A stretch of DNA of 64,000 bases from Chiua virens (taxonomy: Eukaryota; Basidiomycota; Agaricomycetes; Boletales; Boletaceae). The notes under the pieces are model-generated. The model did no database searches. It saw nothing but the letters and a program-made list of their open reading frames with translations, and was not told the DNA's origin. Below are positions 50,501-64,000 of this stretch, piece by piece. The stretch spans positions 186,001-250,000 of the forward strand of contig JAHNUO010000004.1 of assembly GCA_019787685.1 (NCBI GenBank). The letters run 5' to 3'. The translations under genes were made by a program, and so were the position numbers. The number at the start of each line of letters is the position of its first letter. Within the stretch, counting starts at the first letter, position 1.

Positions 50501-53500
50501 ATTGGCGAGGATGAAGCAGTCAGTTGATTTTCTATGCCTCGTGCGTTGTCTCACTGTTGACTCTGTCGATCACCAGACGATAGCTAGGCCATCCAAGTGC
50601 GATGTTGAATCCGTTGGCAGTTTCTTGCTGTGTTGCAGGAATTGGTCTCGTAGAACATGTTCGTCTACAATTCACGTATGGATGGGGAAAAAAACATGTT
50701 TCGAAAGCTCTGAATCCAAGATGCCAATATAATTTGTTGTCCCGGAGTGCCTTGAAACAGTCGCGAGGAACCGGTATCCTTACTCGACAGTACTAGTGTA
50801 CAGATCTGGACTGCATCTAGAGCGCCGCTCCGACTCGTGACAGTCGACGCTTCTCGCTCAAGTCGCTCTTCCCTTCCAGTTCGTTCTTGCGCGTCTTCCA
50901 ATTCTCAGAACTTCATGCGCAGTTTTTCATCAAGTGATGGTGTCTTCAAACGCTTCGTTCGTGATATTCACTCAGGAAGGACCAGGACCGCAATCCCACC
51001 ACCAAACTTCGGTTGCCGTGGTAAAGATACTTGGGAACCTGATCCGCGCAGTCTGATTCCGTGAGTGTACTACTGTGTCAAATGTCCAGGATGGCGTGAA
51101 TGCTCACCAGCCTGGTGCAGCTGTTAAACCAGAGGCGAATGAAGAAGGCCGCCATCGTTCGTGAACCAAAGTGTTCATGGTCAGCCTCGAGTATGTGGCC
51201 GAGCTTCCGGGTCGATTTCAAACTCCGTGGCGCTGACTGTACTTTAGCATCACAAATGAAACTCGGACTCACTGTACTTGTAACTTTCAAGTTGTAGGTC
51301 CAAATTACGAAGACGATGAGATTGTCTGGATTTACATCCGAGTCCCTTTCGCCCAGCTCGTGGCCTAATGGTAATCCGGCTGTTTGGAAACGAGTGCACT
51401 GGCAAGGTTCCTTTTTTTATCATCTCAGTTCGACTCTTATCTCTGCCTCCATGAGAGAAAAGAGGGTGAGGATAAGTTTGCCACCTTTATGAGCCAATTT
51501 CATAAGCGCTGTTAGCGCTTCCGATTGTCTGAACGTCCTCGACTGACCAGCGTGGGTGAATATTGTTTGGAAAATTCTTCCTCGTACTGATGTTCACCTT
51601 GGATTGCTACTGATATGATTCTTTGTCAGGAGGTTTCAGAGCTCTTGCTAACAATATTCGAGAGGGTCTCTGCCACTGGCAGCACTCGGAAGTCCGGGTC
51701 ACTGTCAAAAAGTATTGCTAGTGTATCGAGCGCCGCGGAGTTCGAAACGAGTCTACTACATACATTCGCGAGCATTGCACAAACTAGTTTATTCCAACTC
51801 ACCACATAACCTTCCTTTTAGATTCAAATTTTCAGTTTTCAATAGGACGATAAGACTACCGAATCAAATTCCCTGACCGTCTTGTATCACGTGATGAGTA
51901 TCAGGATCGTCGTTCACCAAACTAGGAGTTACTAATGGGAATCAAATCAAAAATTTGGACTTGCATTCCTTTTCGCCGCACTCGTGGCCTACGGGAATCC
52001 CAGTTTTAGGCCACGAGTGCGGCATCTTTTTTCCCGTCGTCAGTTCGATTCTCGTCTCGGCCGTCCTTCGATGGTTTCACACTACTTTTGTAACTCCAAG
52101 TTTGCTCAGTGACATCAAGGTGTTGGTTCGTCACGGACCATCTATAACATATACACGCGAGACTGGTGATATCTCACTGCAGTCCGTCTAGATCCATCAG
52201 TATCAGATCAGGATAGCTCATTGACACCACCTTTTGACTTCAAGTAGTCGATGCGTCGAACAAGTTGAACCCGAGCCGGTACACTCCCATGTGCATCCAC
52301 TTCACAAAAGCCTGGAATCTGTCAAGTTATCGAGAGAACTGCAGTTCAGCCGTACTACTAACTACTAACACGTTCATCTACTGACATGCCAGTGGGCAAC
52401 GGGCACCAGCAGGCTCGTTCCATATACAGGGGGCCTCTATCTGTCCACAGTTTTATTTATTAGCCGAAGTGTTCAAGTACTTGGTACTCGTGCTATTAAG
52501 ATACATGCAAAGCGGGAGACTCGTACGTTGGTCGACGATACCTGGAGTTGTATCTTGAGAGTTAGTGCCGCGGAGTTCAAGTCTACGATGCACATTCAAG
52601 TTGGCTTGCTTTCGTGCAGGCAACTGTAACACTAACGCTCACTTGTTCTGCGTACTCTCGCAGCGTTGAATTCTTGATAAAACTCTCAGTGTTCAACGTT
52701 CATCAATGGGACGATGAAGGCCACCTCGAAGAATTTATAGCCATGTGCACGTGACGGATTAAAAAGATATCACAATCAAGTACTTACGTTCCTTTTCGCC
52801 GCGCCCGTTGCCTAGTGGGAACCCCACGTGCCTAGGCAACAAGTGCGGCCTTACCTTTTTTTTGTCAACTTGAAGTTCGATCTCGGCCAAATTTCGATAG
52901 CAGATGGTGAGAAGTGAATGAGTATCCAACAGTTCTCAGCCCATGTTGAAACCACACTTTCGATCGACGTCCCAAACTGCGTGTGTTGTACTCAACGTGA
53001 CAAAAACAATGACCTACTGCCCGGCTCTAAGTTCAAGTCCTGCCTTGCCAAGGTTTTCGAAATTCATGATTTTTATTCCACTCGTCATTCGCAAGGAATT
53101 CGGAGTGAATCGACCCTTCAATGCCGTAAGATGGAAAAATCTGCACAGATGACTATGATACCATCATAGCTTTCAACTCAACGACGACAAATCGGATATG
53201 TAGTAATCTAGATGCTCCGCAAGAGGCAACAAGAGCGACGGCCTTTGATTTCAAAGGCCAAGACCGTGTGAGTCAACGAGCCTCGGGCGGCGGGCCGATA
53301 TCTTTGCAATGGTTAGTTGTGATCGACGATGTCGAGGAGTATGCCGCGCATTAGTGGCGATCATCAGACCTTGCTCGATGTCAAAGAACCAACCTTTGTT
53401 CCTGTTTCTCAATGTCAAGCTGGGATGACTCGGCTGTGCTCTAAGTTCGTCCTGATTTTCCATTGCCTGGCCTGGACCACTAAACGGCAAGGGGGAAGAA

Positions 53501-56500
53501 GGGCAAGCATCCAAATAGCTTGAGGTAGTAGGAACCTTCTCTCCTTCTGGCTTGGTAGATTGGGATTTCTTGCTCTTCATTCTTCGTAGGTGACTGAATC
53601 AAGCCTCTGGGTTCGCACCTATGCACAGGTGGTATATACTAGAGCCAATTAAGATACGACGACACGAGCAAAGCAGGTATATATGCATGTGAACACGACG
53701 AAAATGTCCGGGAGTTCCACAACTCAAAGTCCCTCCATCTATGCAAGACTGTTCTCCGCCTTGAACCACTGATAGATCGTCATCATCAGCAAATTTGAAC
53801 GTACATGCAATCACGAGACACATACCGCGACCATCTGCCGAACACCCTCTTCGATTCCCACCTCGGGCTCGTAACCAAGTACCCGTCTCGCCTTTTCGAT
53901 GTTATGATACCGTGTGGAACACGAAAATGTGACCCTAAAGCGCGTAAACGTCGGTTCCTTGCCCATCAACGCTGACCACGTCTCCGCCAGATAGCCCAAC
54001 GTCATCCCAAACACCTTGGGGATCACCCACGGCGCGCGCTGCGCACGCTTGCGCGCCCCCTCGGTCGGCGGGTCAAGCGCAAGCCAGACGTGTCGCATAA
54101 AGTCCCAAAAATACACCGGTTCGCCGTTGGTGATGAAGAAGACTTGACCGGCGACTTGGAGGGGGTTGGTCGGGGCGAGGTCGAGTGCGGCGTCGGAGAA
54201 TTGGTCGAAGCGGTTGCGGACGATGGGGTGGAGGGGTTTGGAGGGATCGTGTGGGGCATTGAAGGTGGCCTCGATGGCGGTAGCATTGGGAGGAGGGGTG
54301 ACGTATGGACCGAGGGGGCGTGCTTTGCAGGTGGGGACGCGTCGGAAAGGGATCGTAGCGGAGATGAGCGGGAGAGCTTTGTGGAGGTTCGAACGCAGGC
54401 TTGCGTCGACGAGGGTGGCGTCTGTGGAGAGGGAGTCGGTCGAGACATTGTCCGGAGCGGTAGGGTCAACGAGCTTGTCGGCTGCGAGCAGATGGGCTTG
54501 GGCGATGTTGCCGACGTAGGTGTAGTCAAAGAGGTTGTCGTTGTCTCCAATTTGGAAGTGTGTCTGGCCACGCTTGTAGACTTGGTAAAGACCGACCATC
54601 ATTTGTTGGTCGCCGGGACTGGAAAGTACACACGAATGAGCACGAGAAGGAAGCAAAAGGGGATGCTCACCCGAAGATGCCGGCAGGCCGCAGTGCGACC
54701 GTCAAAAGGCCACCTTTGCCGTTCGCCTCGAGGACAAGCGCCTCGCCTTTGGCCTTGGAATCGTTGTACGCATCCAAGGGTTTTTCTGGGTAAGGCGCGC
54801 GCTCGTCGAGGTTGATGACGTCTTTACCGTCAAACACAACGCCTGCTGAGCTGGTGTAAACCAATTTCCGGACACCAGCGGCGACAGCAGAGTTTATCAC
54901 GGCCTGGGTACCGTCGACGTTGACTTTAAAGTAAATGGAGGGGTCCTTGGCACCATGCTGAGGCGAGGCAGTGTGTATGATGCAGGTTGTACCAGACTGT
55001 ATAGGTAGTCCGTCAAATACATAATACTCGAGAACTGAAAACGAACTCGCCTTGCGAAGCGCGTCGAGAATGTCTTGCTCGCTGGTGATGTTCCCTGAGT
55101 AGAAGGGGACGTCGTGGTGTCTCTGGACGATGTCAAAGACAGAGACGACGTCGCCACGGGCAATGAGCTTCTCGACGATGTGTCTACCGACGAAACCGCT
55201 GCCACCGATGACGAGGTAGACGTCTTTTTTTTGAGTGGACATTTTTGTAGTTGGTCAAACTTGACATGACTCCATTTCTCGGTTCAAACAACGTGGCTGT
55301 GATTTCATTGCTTATTTTGTTCATTTGACCCCTCTTGCACGGGCTTAGTGGAGAATGAGGACAAAGAGTTTGTTCTTTTACATCAAGAAATGTGACTACA
55401 ACTTTCCAACCCACTCACACAATCACGATTTTACCTGGTTCAAACTTCAGAAGGGGGGCCTCTTGGAACAAAATTTGTTGGAGATATATGTACGGTGTGA
55501 GTAGCATAAAATCAACTATACAGATTACACTAGCTATTAATTTCAGTAGCATATACAAGTCGAGGTAGACTATGGGATACTGCAGAATCAACTCCAGAGC
55601 CCATCCCCCACCATCCGTCTGATTATGATGCAGCGAGAAACGTTGTTGATCCTGCAGTGGCGATCTCCGATGATCCAACTGATGCACATGACAGACATGC
55701 AGCACGTTGGAACGCCAGTTTATTTTCAGATGGAGGATATGAAGATCTGGTCCAGTTGACCATGCAAGGAATATGGCACAAGAACTTGGGGTTTGAAATT
55801 TGAAGTTTGAACCGACGATCTCTGTTCTGGTTTGTCTGTCGTTGGTACTTATCAATTGCATATTGGGTGGTTTTCAAACTCAAACGTAGATATCGATTCA
55901 ATATTCAATGTTCAATATTCATCACCGCGATGCAAGGAAAACGGTCAGTGTAGTATCTAATGTATATACCGTCTAGGGACAAGAACAGCGATGGTACTCC
56001 TGCATCGCTGTCTAGACGTCGAGGCTCAGCCGCCTGATACAATTACAAAACCATGGCGAAGCTTCCAATATGAACATTGTGCGCACGCTTGGCGCACCCC
56101 ACATGCGTCCCCGCTCGCAAAACAGCACGCGCAAGTGTCATTGACATGACACGCATAGGGTCAGCCGTAGCCACGGACAGCCAACAAGTCCAGACGGTGA
56201 AGCACGCGTGCCGGGGCCACTCAGCTGAAGCCTGCCGACAAGCTCTCCTTGTCAATTTCGTTGTCCGTCTGTAAGTGCGAGGATGGACATCAGTCCTGCA
56301 CGTCCCATACCTCAGCGAGAGAGGACCGACCTGTGACTTTGATGACCCGGTAGACACTTGTGTGTATTCGTTCTACGTGACAAAAATCACATCAACAAAT
56401 TCGACCAAACAGGGCGATGGGAAATGAAATATACCCCGTGATCGTCTTCGCATGTCTTTTTTGACTCTAGCTGATCTGTACCCGAGCTTGCCGAGTTCAC

Positions 56501-59500
56501 CTGCCCAGTAGTAAAGTTGACAGACTGAGTCGTCTGCGTCATACAAACGTTAGTTGACACGTTCAAAACATATCTACGAAGTAGACAGAACGCACGGCTT
56601 TGATGTTGGACACGTTTAATTGGATTGAACTTGGCAACCCGTTCGCACGAGATTTGCGATCAGGGAACGAGTCTTCTTCATTAGACCCTCGGCCGTGCTT
56701 GACATCGCGTGAATTGAGACTACACTCATCTACATCAGCGTTTGGACGTGCAACAAGCAAGTCAAGACCTACTGTCCGAGTAAGGTATTGACATATACTT
56801 GGAAGGCCCATCAATCTACCATGCAACCAATATGGCAATGTGACCCACGTTTACTGGCTATCATTTGTAGTGGTATCCAATAGTGCTTCGACGGAGCTGC
56901 TACAAACTATGAAGCAGTCAGGTTTCGGTCCCTCAAGTGCAGTCTTATCGGTGTTACCCACAATGCAAAAATATGCCACCTGCACGACACTGATGACATA
57001 ACATTGTCTGTGAGTATCTTCGCATCAAGACATGAGGACACGTACGTGAATGCCAACCCCCGACCGACGAGCAGGGTGACAACGGTCGGGAAAAACCCAT
57101 CGGGTCTATGAGACGAATGAGGTAAAATGAGCTGTACAGTCGAGAGGGAAGAATCTGAGTAGGAAAACTCACACCACTAGATGCGAGTACCGCTCTCGGC
57201 GTAGCGAACAACACATTACCGCAACCACAATGATATCTGCTACTGCCCCCGAAACTTGACTTATCGCCGCAGTAATCTGCGATACCGACGTAAATATAAG
57301 AAGATATATTGCGGCCACACACACAAACCAAAAAAAGATAACACGAACCTCCATCCGTGCGGTACCAAATGCGGAGAGTCTTGGTTGTGCCAACCTAGGA
57401 ATATCGCCACTGCATCAGCCGAGTGCAGAATAGGAAGTAATAACCTGCAACCGACATTTGTCCCGAGACGGCTATATTGAAGAGCGCAAGTGCATCAATT
57501 GAGTCAGCAGTGTCGGCGAGACTTTTGGGTATGTATTCAATTCAGACTTACTCAAGCCAAAAACTTTTTGGTGTCCTCTCACGTCAGTTAAAGTTAAGGA
57601 CGAGATATGAAGATGATGGCGTACCCAGTGCGATGAATGATAGGAAAAGCTTTTACATCGAGTCAAAACATAAGTGATTATGGATCATCTGAGACGCACC
57701 AATACAACTGTCACGAGCCTAGATTCTTGAGTGACTACAACAAAATCAGGGGTTGCCCAAATTTGTGGCCGACCAGCTTATTAAACATACCTTGAAACAC
57801 ACGATGTGTGAAGAAGCTAAAGTCAAACAACTCAACTTTGCGACACTGCACGATAAGCGAAATTTTACCCACAGGTGCGAAATGAACGTGAGAAGGACCT
57901 GGAACTCGAGTTAGGTAGGTCTCCCTGAAGACTGAGATTACGCACAGACAACAAATACTGCACCTAAAAACAAATTCGGCGAAATTAAACCTAGATGCAC
58001 GACGCAGTGGTCCACACGTACACAGAAAGTGCTGCAAGGATGTATGAACATACTGCACTGGACGAGGGGACTGGATGCTTACGTAGTAGCGAATAAGATA
58101 TCCAGATTGACATCAAAGAGGATAATCAGATAATAGTATAGTCTAGGAAGTGCAACATTGTAGAAAGGGTCAGCAGCCGACAGCAGGACACGGAAACGCG
58201 TACACTTCGGAGACTGGTGCGAGTGAGGTGAGATAAAGTGTCGAGGAGGCATGCCAGACAACCCACCTAGAGCTGATGCTGCTGTATCTAACAGGCTGTG
58301 GGGCATTGAGGAAATAGGAAATGACTTGATCGGCCAGCACGCTCACCAAAGTACCGTAACCTGAAGAAGTCAAAAAGGACAAACGGAGGTAAAGAGCGGT
58401 CCCACGTACGAGGTATTTTATCCATTGATGATCCTTCGGGTATCGTGTGTAGTAGATGTATGTTTCTGCACGTAGAGTCAATCTTATATGAGCTATCTCT
58501 CCTGGATGGGTATAAAATACGCACGAAAGAAGGTAAGGCCGTAAAGTATGGTTGCGGCCACGCATCCAATGAACAAGACGCCTAGATTTTCGAGTTCTGT
58601 GGGAGACGGCAGGTCGGTGGACGACGAAGAGCTCATTGTTGCTGACTGAAGGGCATCGAGGAAGATGGCAAGTCTCAGCCGGGGCTTTTATCATTGACGG
58701 GACCAAACGGCAATTCAATCAAGTCAGCACAGCCACGTCCTATATATCCTTGTTTGCTCAGTTCATGTACCACGCTTTAAACCTCCGCGCATATTGCCAA
58801 AAAAGTCATTAGGTATTGAATTGGATTCGAGACTCGTTGCTGAAAAGATACGCTAGTCCGTGAAATTTGCATAGACCAAGTCATTTGGTTCATACTATGA
58901 TGAACGCATCAGATTGGCGTCCGCATCTACTCAAGCTAGTATTTGTCGTGCAACCGACCCGACCGCTGCTTTGTGACAGTGGCGTCCAAGTTCCTGAGGC
59001 GCGCCTTCCCGTAACTCGCAACGTCGGGCCCATCCGACGGACGAACTCTGCAATCACGCGTGAGTGCACGAGTGCACTTCCAACCAAACTGCGGGTCCTC
59101 GTGTGTACATTCCTTTCTGTGGGGGCAACCAGGTGAATAAGTCCAGACTAGAGTCCTGTCAGACCGCACTGGTCTGCTCGACTGGCAAGTCGGCGTCTCC
59201 CGAACCTTGCACACCCGACGCCGTGATATTGTTCAAATCGGTGTCGACGTGGAGCCCATTAACAATTCTTCCGAATGCTGACCATGTGGTCGCTAAGCTG
59301 CCAGTTTGCACAACTGAAACCGTATCAACCGTTTGTAGGTCTATTCTTCAGGGACGCTGCTCTGTTCCTTGATTCTTCAAAACGCTCAGCGGCGTGTATG
59401 CCTACCAGAGGTTTGCTTGGCGACAGATTCGGCATGCGAGTCACTGGCACCGTTGAACCTGGCAGCGCCACGACCTGTTGACGTGTGAGTTATTCTTAAG

Positions 59501-62500
59501 CCATTCACAACGGTCTCCCTTGTCAATCGTGCGTTTGTTGATGTTTCTGCGTCCCTACGAGGGGTGCCCTGAAGAAGTCACAGTCAACAAATCATAACCC
59601 ATTCCAGTACCAACCAATGCCGGAATTACATAGCCACATCACTCACCAATGGCAGCTTAGCCCCACTAACGGCAGGCAAGTGGGATCCAGGAGTGGTCGA
59701 GGGAATATCTACGTTAAAATGTGTAACATGAACTCGGTTCCGCGACGGGCGTAAGTAGTTGAGTCCCTGATAAAATCCTGCGGTTCGCTTGTCGCGTGAC
59801 CAGCATCCACTTGAAGTGATGCAGGGTATGCAGGAAACCCTGGTAGTGAGAAGATATCGCCGACATGTGTTTCACTGGAGTTGATGATGAAGTGATCACC
59901 CTACACAATATGTATGGTGCTCAAACGCGGGTAACATGCGGGAGAACATATTGTGGCTGATGAGTCTCGATCTATTTCCAATCTGGATGCCGATGTATGA
60001 AGAAGATCATTTGAAGGTCTGGAGCCAAGGCTTGGGCGTTCATCAAGAAGCAGTGAACATAAGGTAGCCTAGGCTACCATGTAGCATGGTAAGCGGAATC
60101 AGCTTCAACGTCGTGACACTTATGCTTACCCTTGCTAGTAATTGCTATTGTTGTTTCTAAGCAGCCACGGAGTACGGAGCAGTCAGGAGGACTACATAGC
60201 TCCGCGAGGGCTTAGCCTAGAGACCCCTCGAGTCGGAGAAAGTAATAGTCAAGGGAACTTTCATTCGGCTATCCAGAACGAACGTGCACCTCGCATTACA
60301 CCATTGCATTGACTAACCCTAACGTAAGTGATAAGCCTACCGGCAAGTTACAGATTGCCGTTCCAGATGAGTCGGACGCTTGAACATTTCAAAATTTGCG
60401 TGCAGAAGAACGCTCGTCGTTGGTGGCGACACCACCGAGCAACGGACGAAGAAGAGCTGGATCACCTGGATGGCACAGGGAAGATTCCGAGCACGGCAAC
60501 TTGAAGTGTGTGAAACAAGTGTCGTATCTGCGACCTTGGCATCGCTTCATGATGGGCAAGGCACAGTCTGCAGTCCTTGGCGCACAGCGCATGCGAAAGG
60601 GATGCATTCGCACCGCGGATGCAGTGAATTTATCCTATACGTATGTGTTGCTGTCGAGCGACCCGAACCCTGGACTTTTATCAAGTTGTCTGCGGCGAAG
60701 CAAGATCTTCCAATGGCATAATGGCAGCTGGTATACTACTAGTATAGTGTCAGATTCACTTGCATGGATATGGTGACAATATAGTGAGTCAAATACCCGG
60801 GCAACGGCGGCATTTCCTAATGTGGTGAATAGCTGTGGCTCGTGGATTCATGACAGTGCACAACTCTGCTTCAGACGACGACGAACACCCCCGGGGCCAG
60901 TCAGCATAGTGCATTTTTTCTGGTCCAATCGCATCCAGATTCCATCATATATCGCTTATCCAGGTGCGATACGATGGGCGGTGTCAAGGATGTAAACGTA
61001 AGTAATGTGCCGAGTCCGCCAAGGACGACCCCGATTTCAGCATTGTAGTCCTTGTCCCTTCAAACCCCCGTGATCAGTTATTTCCTGATGGTTCTTCCTC
61101 TCGCCTTTTCTAGACAGTGTTGACTGACGCAGCCACCCCTCGCCAATCTCTTAATCCTCAGGTAAGCGTCACTCCTTGTTTCGGAACTACTCATTCTCTT
61201 CCTCCATCCTCACCGTTGGGATCCCTTCTCGTTTCATTTTGTTATGGTCGAGCCACCTAGTACTACTTCTCCATCCTTCACACGCTCTCGCCGGACCAGT
61301 TGGTTGTGGCCAGCGCATCAGAAGATGCCAAGCAGAGATCTTGCTCTACTCCAGCGAGATCCTGTGCTGCCTTCCCCAAGGGAAGATGCCAAGGAGCAGG
61401 AGCCCTTGAATGATTCACAGCCAAGCGCACCCCCTCCGCAGCATGGTTCTCATATCCCGTCGAGGCCAAGCATACTCAGACGGCCCTCTACTTCTTCTTC
61501 TATATCCCAACTTCTCTCATTTCAGTCCTCATCACGACCTTCGTCGTCTAATCTTCGCCCTTCGACATCTGATGGTATCCGGCAGGTCTCCCAACTATTT
61601 TCCACGTCAAATGGTAGTGCTGCGCAACCGGCCGTCTCAGCACGACCAGAGATATCGGCTCGTACGACCGGTTCCTTTGGGAAAATGGCTTTCAATTCTA
61701 TGATCGGTGGCCTCACCTCACTTTCCCTCTCTCGCACAAGCACCGCCAACGAGGACAAGGACAAGGAAAAAGAACCCCGCGGACGTAAACCACGTTCTTC
61801 TTCGTTTGGTTTCCCCGCCGGGTCAAAAGACAAAGATAAGGACAAGGACAAGGATTCTGCTTCTCTACTCTCGAAGGAATCCTCACGCGCACGCTCACAT
61901 TCACCGTTTGCTCTGCGCAATTTCCGTTCTCGTGACCAATCACCGGCGCCGCTTCCACTAGAAGAGTCGGACAGCGAGTCTATCATTTCTCGACGTTCAG
62001 TCGCTGTCCGTCCCCAAACTGCGTTTTCAGACGACGGGGATTCGGGTTCGGAGTGTGCAGGTGAAGACACCGAGGACGAGGAGGACGACTGGAGCGATGA
62101 CGGGGGCGCACTCGATTTCGTCACGGAACGCAATACGGAGCAGAATGCACACATCGCCGTCATGGGTGGTAGCTGGTGAGGTCGATGGTGACTGTGACGG
62201 GAGATGCTGCGATGGATCCCGATCCCTTGGGTGAAGGGGTCAACGTTGTCGTGCCACCAGAGCCGTATTTCCCCTCTACCCTGAACCGATCGAATTTTGG
62301 CTCGGCTCGAGGAAAGCGTGGCGGCCCCAAGCGAAAAAAGTCAAAGTATCACGACCCTCTCCCGCTTTCCACCTCGAGGCCACTGTTCCAACGTGACCGG
62401 TGCACGATTACGGTCACACAGGGCAACCCAGTAGCCACTGAGAGAAGGAAGAAAAAATACATCGTTGCAAGCGATCTCAGTGACGAAAGTAGATATGCAG

Positions 62501-64000
62501 TTGAGTGGGGTATTGGAACGGTGCTTCGTGATGGTGACGAACTGTGCGCTTCTTTAACTCATCCGCATTTGATACGTACCATCCCATCACTTCTTGCAGG
62601 CTTATCGTCACTGTAGTGGAAAACGAGAACAAAGGTCGGTTCTTTTACATCGAGGAAGGCGATATACAGGGTCTGACGATTGCCACTAGTCGACCCACTC
62701 GCACCGAATCCTGCCGATCGGGCCACTAAACTGCGCAGTCAACAGGAGGTGCGACAACATCCATCTTAGCTGTCGACTACGGTTCTTACCCATATCGCAG
62801 CGTCAAGGGCTCGCCTACATCATCGTGCGTCAAGCGACATCACTCCTCCAGCGGACGAGGTTACATGTTTCCATCTCGTGTCAAGCTTGGCATGCAAAGA
62901 ATGCGCGCCATATGCTCCTCGATATCGTCGATCATAACCAACCAACGATGTTGATCGTTGGCTCGCGCGGTCTTGGCCAAATCAAAGGGTATGCACTCTA
63001 CTTGGCCGTCATTCTCATTGCCTATTGCCTCTCACGGACCATCCTAGTATCCTCCTTGGCTCGACATCGCACTACCTGATTCAGGTATTTTTCTCGGTTG
63101 TTCTCTGTCACCCTCGATTGTTGACACTGTATTTCTGCGACGTCCGGACTTGCAGCGATGCTCCGTCCCGGTCATGGTCGCTCGTCGACGTCTCAAACGT
63201 CCGCCAAAACGATCGGCGCATCTGTCCAAGCAACGAAGACACGTCTCGCTCGCAGAAGCCGTCATCGATCGAGTCGCCCCCAAGGTGGATGAAGACGTGG
63301 AAGTCATGCGCGACGAGCTGGAGCGAGCGGACGACCTTCGAGACGAGGAAACTGCCCGTGGGATCGCAGAGACGGTGGAAGGCGAGGGTGATGGAGAAGG
63401 TGAGTTGGAAGGTGAAGCTGGGGAAGACCGTGAAGGAGACGGCGACGGCGCGGAAGGCGAGGGATTCTCGGGAATCAAGATTCAGAAATAGGAACCGAGG
63501 GGCTGCCCTACCCCCATGAAATGGCCAGTACATTGACCAGGACATAGAACGTGTCTGCTATTGGGTTCATTGATCATTGATCATCCTTCTCTCTCTCTTA
63601 CTTATTCTTTCTTGTGGGTCCACAATAGACAATTGGCTTGGCTTGGCGGGAACAGAGGCGACTGTTGGGGCTGCCTTTTTCTCTTTCTTCTCTACCCTTT
63701 ATTTATGTCCAATAGGTCGCAACTTGTGTTTTTCTTGTTCGCCTGGGTCTCAGTAAACACCCATTTCAAGATGCACGTGTATGCACATGCTCGTTTGTAC
63801 AGTATCACATGTGTGTAACGTCTTGAACAGCACGAACTTGGTCACGAACTGAATCGGCAATATTGCTGTAGTCATCACCAGGCCCATCAGCATGGCGAAC
63901 CCTTTCAAGTTTAATTTTAGAGAATGCACGTTCGTCGGGGATCCTTTCAGCATTATGATTTATCAGCCCCTTACGAAAGGCGCGGGTGTACAATTATGGT

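Overview
The window is nuclear DNA of a filamentous basidiomycete, most likely an Agaricomycete. Genes are dense, sit on both strands, and are cut by many short (about 43-66 nt) GT-AG introns. Several families are typical of mushroom-forming fungi: DUF6533/DUF6534-type membrane proteins, F-box/LRR proteins, a protein carrying the GRDQIN motif, cerato-platanin, and 2OG-Fe(II) oxygenases with the HQGG and EHxV signatures. I cannot name a genus. Most genes below were assembled by joining exons by eye, so boundaries are best estimates.

Layout. 1-3 kb: the 3' part of a 2OG-Fe(II) oxygenase gene and a GLO3-type ArfGAP. 3.8-10.3 kb: two tandem MFS transporter paralogues with the same intron positions, then a relic of a third. 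10.4-14.7 kb: an acetolactate-synthase-like TPP enzyme with broken frames, and an intact KTI12. 15.7-18.3 kb: a polytopic membrane protein and a small single-pass protein. 18.4-23.4 kb: three tandem copies of an unrecognised multi-pass membrane protein, one of them a relic. 24-33 kb: a kinase-like protein, an initiator tRNA-Met, an F-box protein, mitochondrial-type enoyl-CoA hydratase (ECHS1) divergent from a MYND/SET protein, and a GRDQIN/coiled-coil protein. 33.2-34.0 kb: a non-coding element with perfect 24-bp terminal inverted repeats. 35.7-36.9 kb: an ECHS1 relic and a derlin. 38-43.7 kb: a truncated cerato-platanin, a motif-repeat disordered protein, and TAM41. 45.9-53 kb: RPN13, ARL8, an F-box protein, and a partly duplicated block with dispersed repeats. 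53.7-64 kb: ERG26, a DUF6534-like protein, a universal-stress-protein-domain protein, and a partial gene at the right edge.

There is no single pathway cluster. Several genes are housekeeping trafficking, proteostasis or lipid factors: GLO3 (COPI), ARL8 (lysosome/vacuole), derlin and RPN13 (ERAD/proteasome), TAM41 (cardiolipin), ERG26 (ergosterol), ECHS1 (beta-oxidation), KTI12 (tRNA modification). Between them lie fast-evolving duplicated families.

Two patterns stand out. First, at least twelve otherwise conserved genes carry frame breaks, and nearly all the localised ones read as one extra base. This fits insertion-biased sequencing error at least as well as gene decay. Second, there is repeated local duplication that left promoter-plus-first-exon relics (ECHS1, ARL8, F-box) and tandem families.
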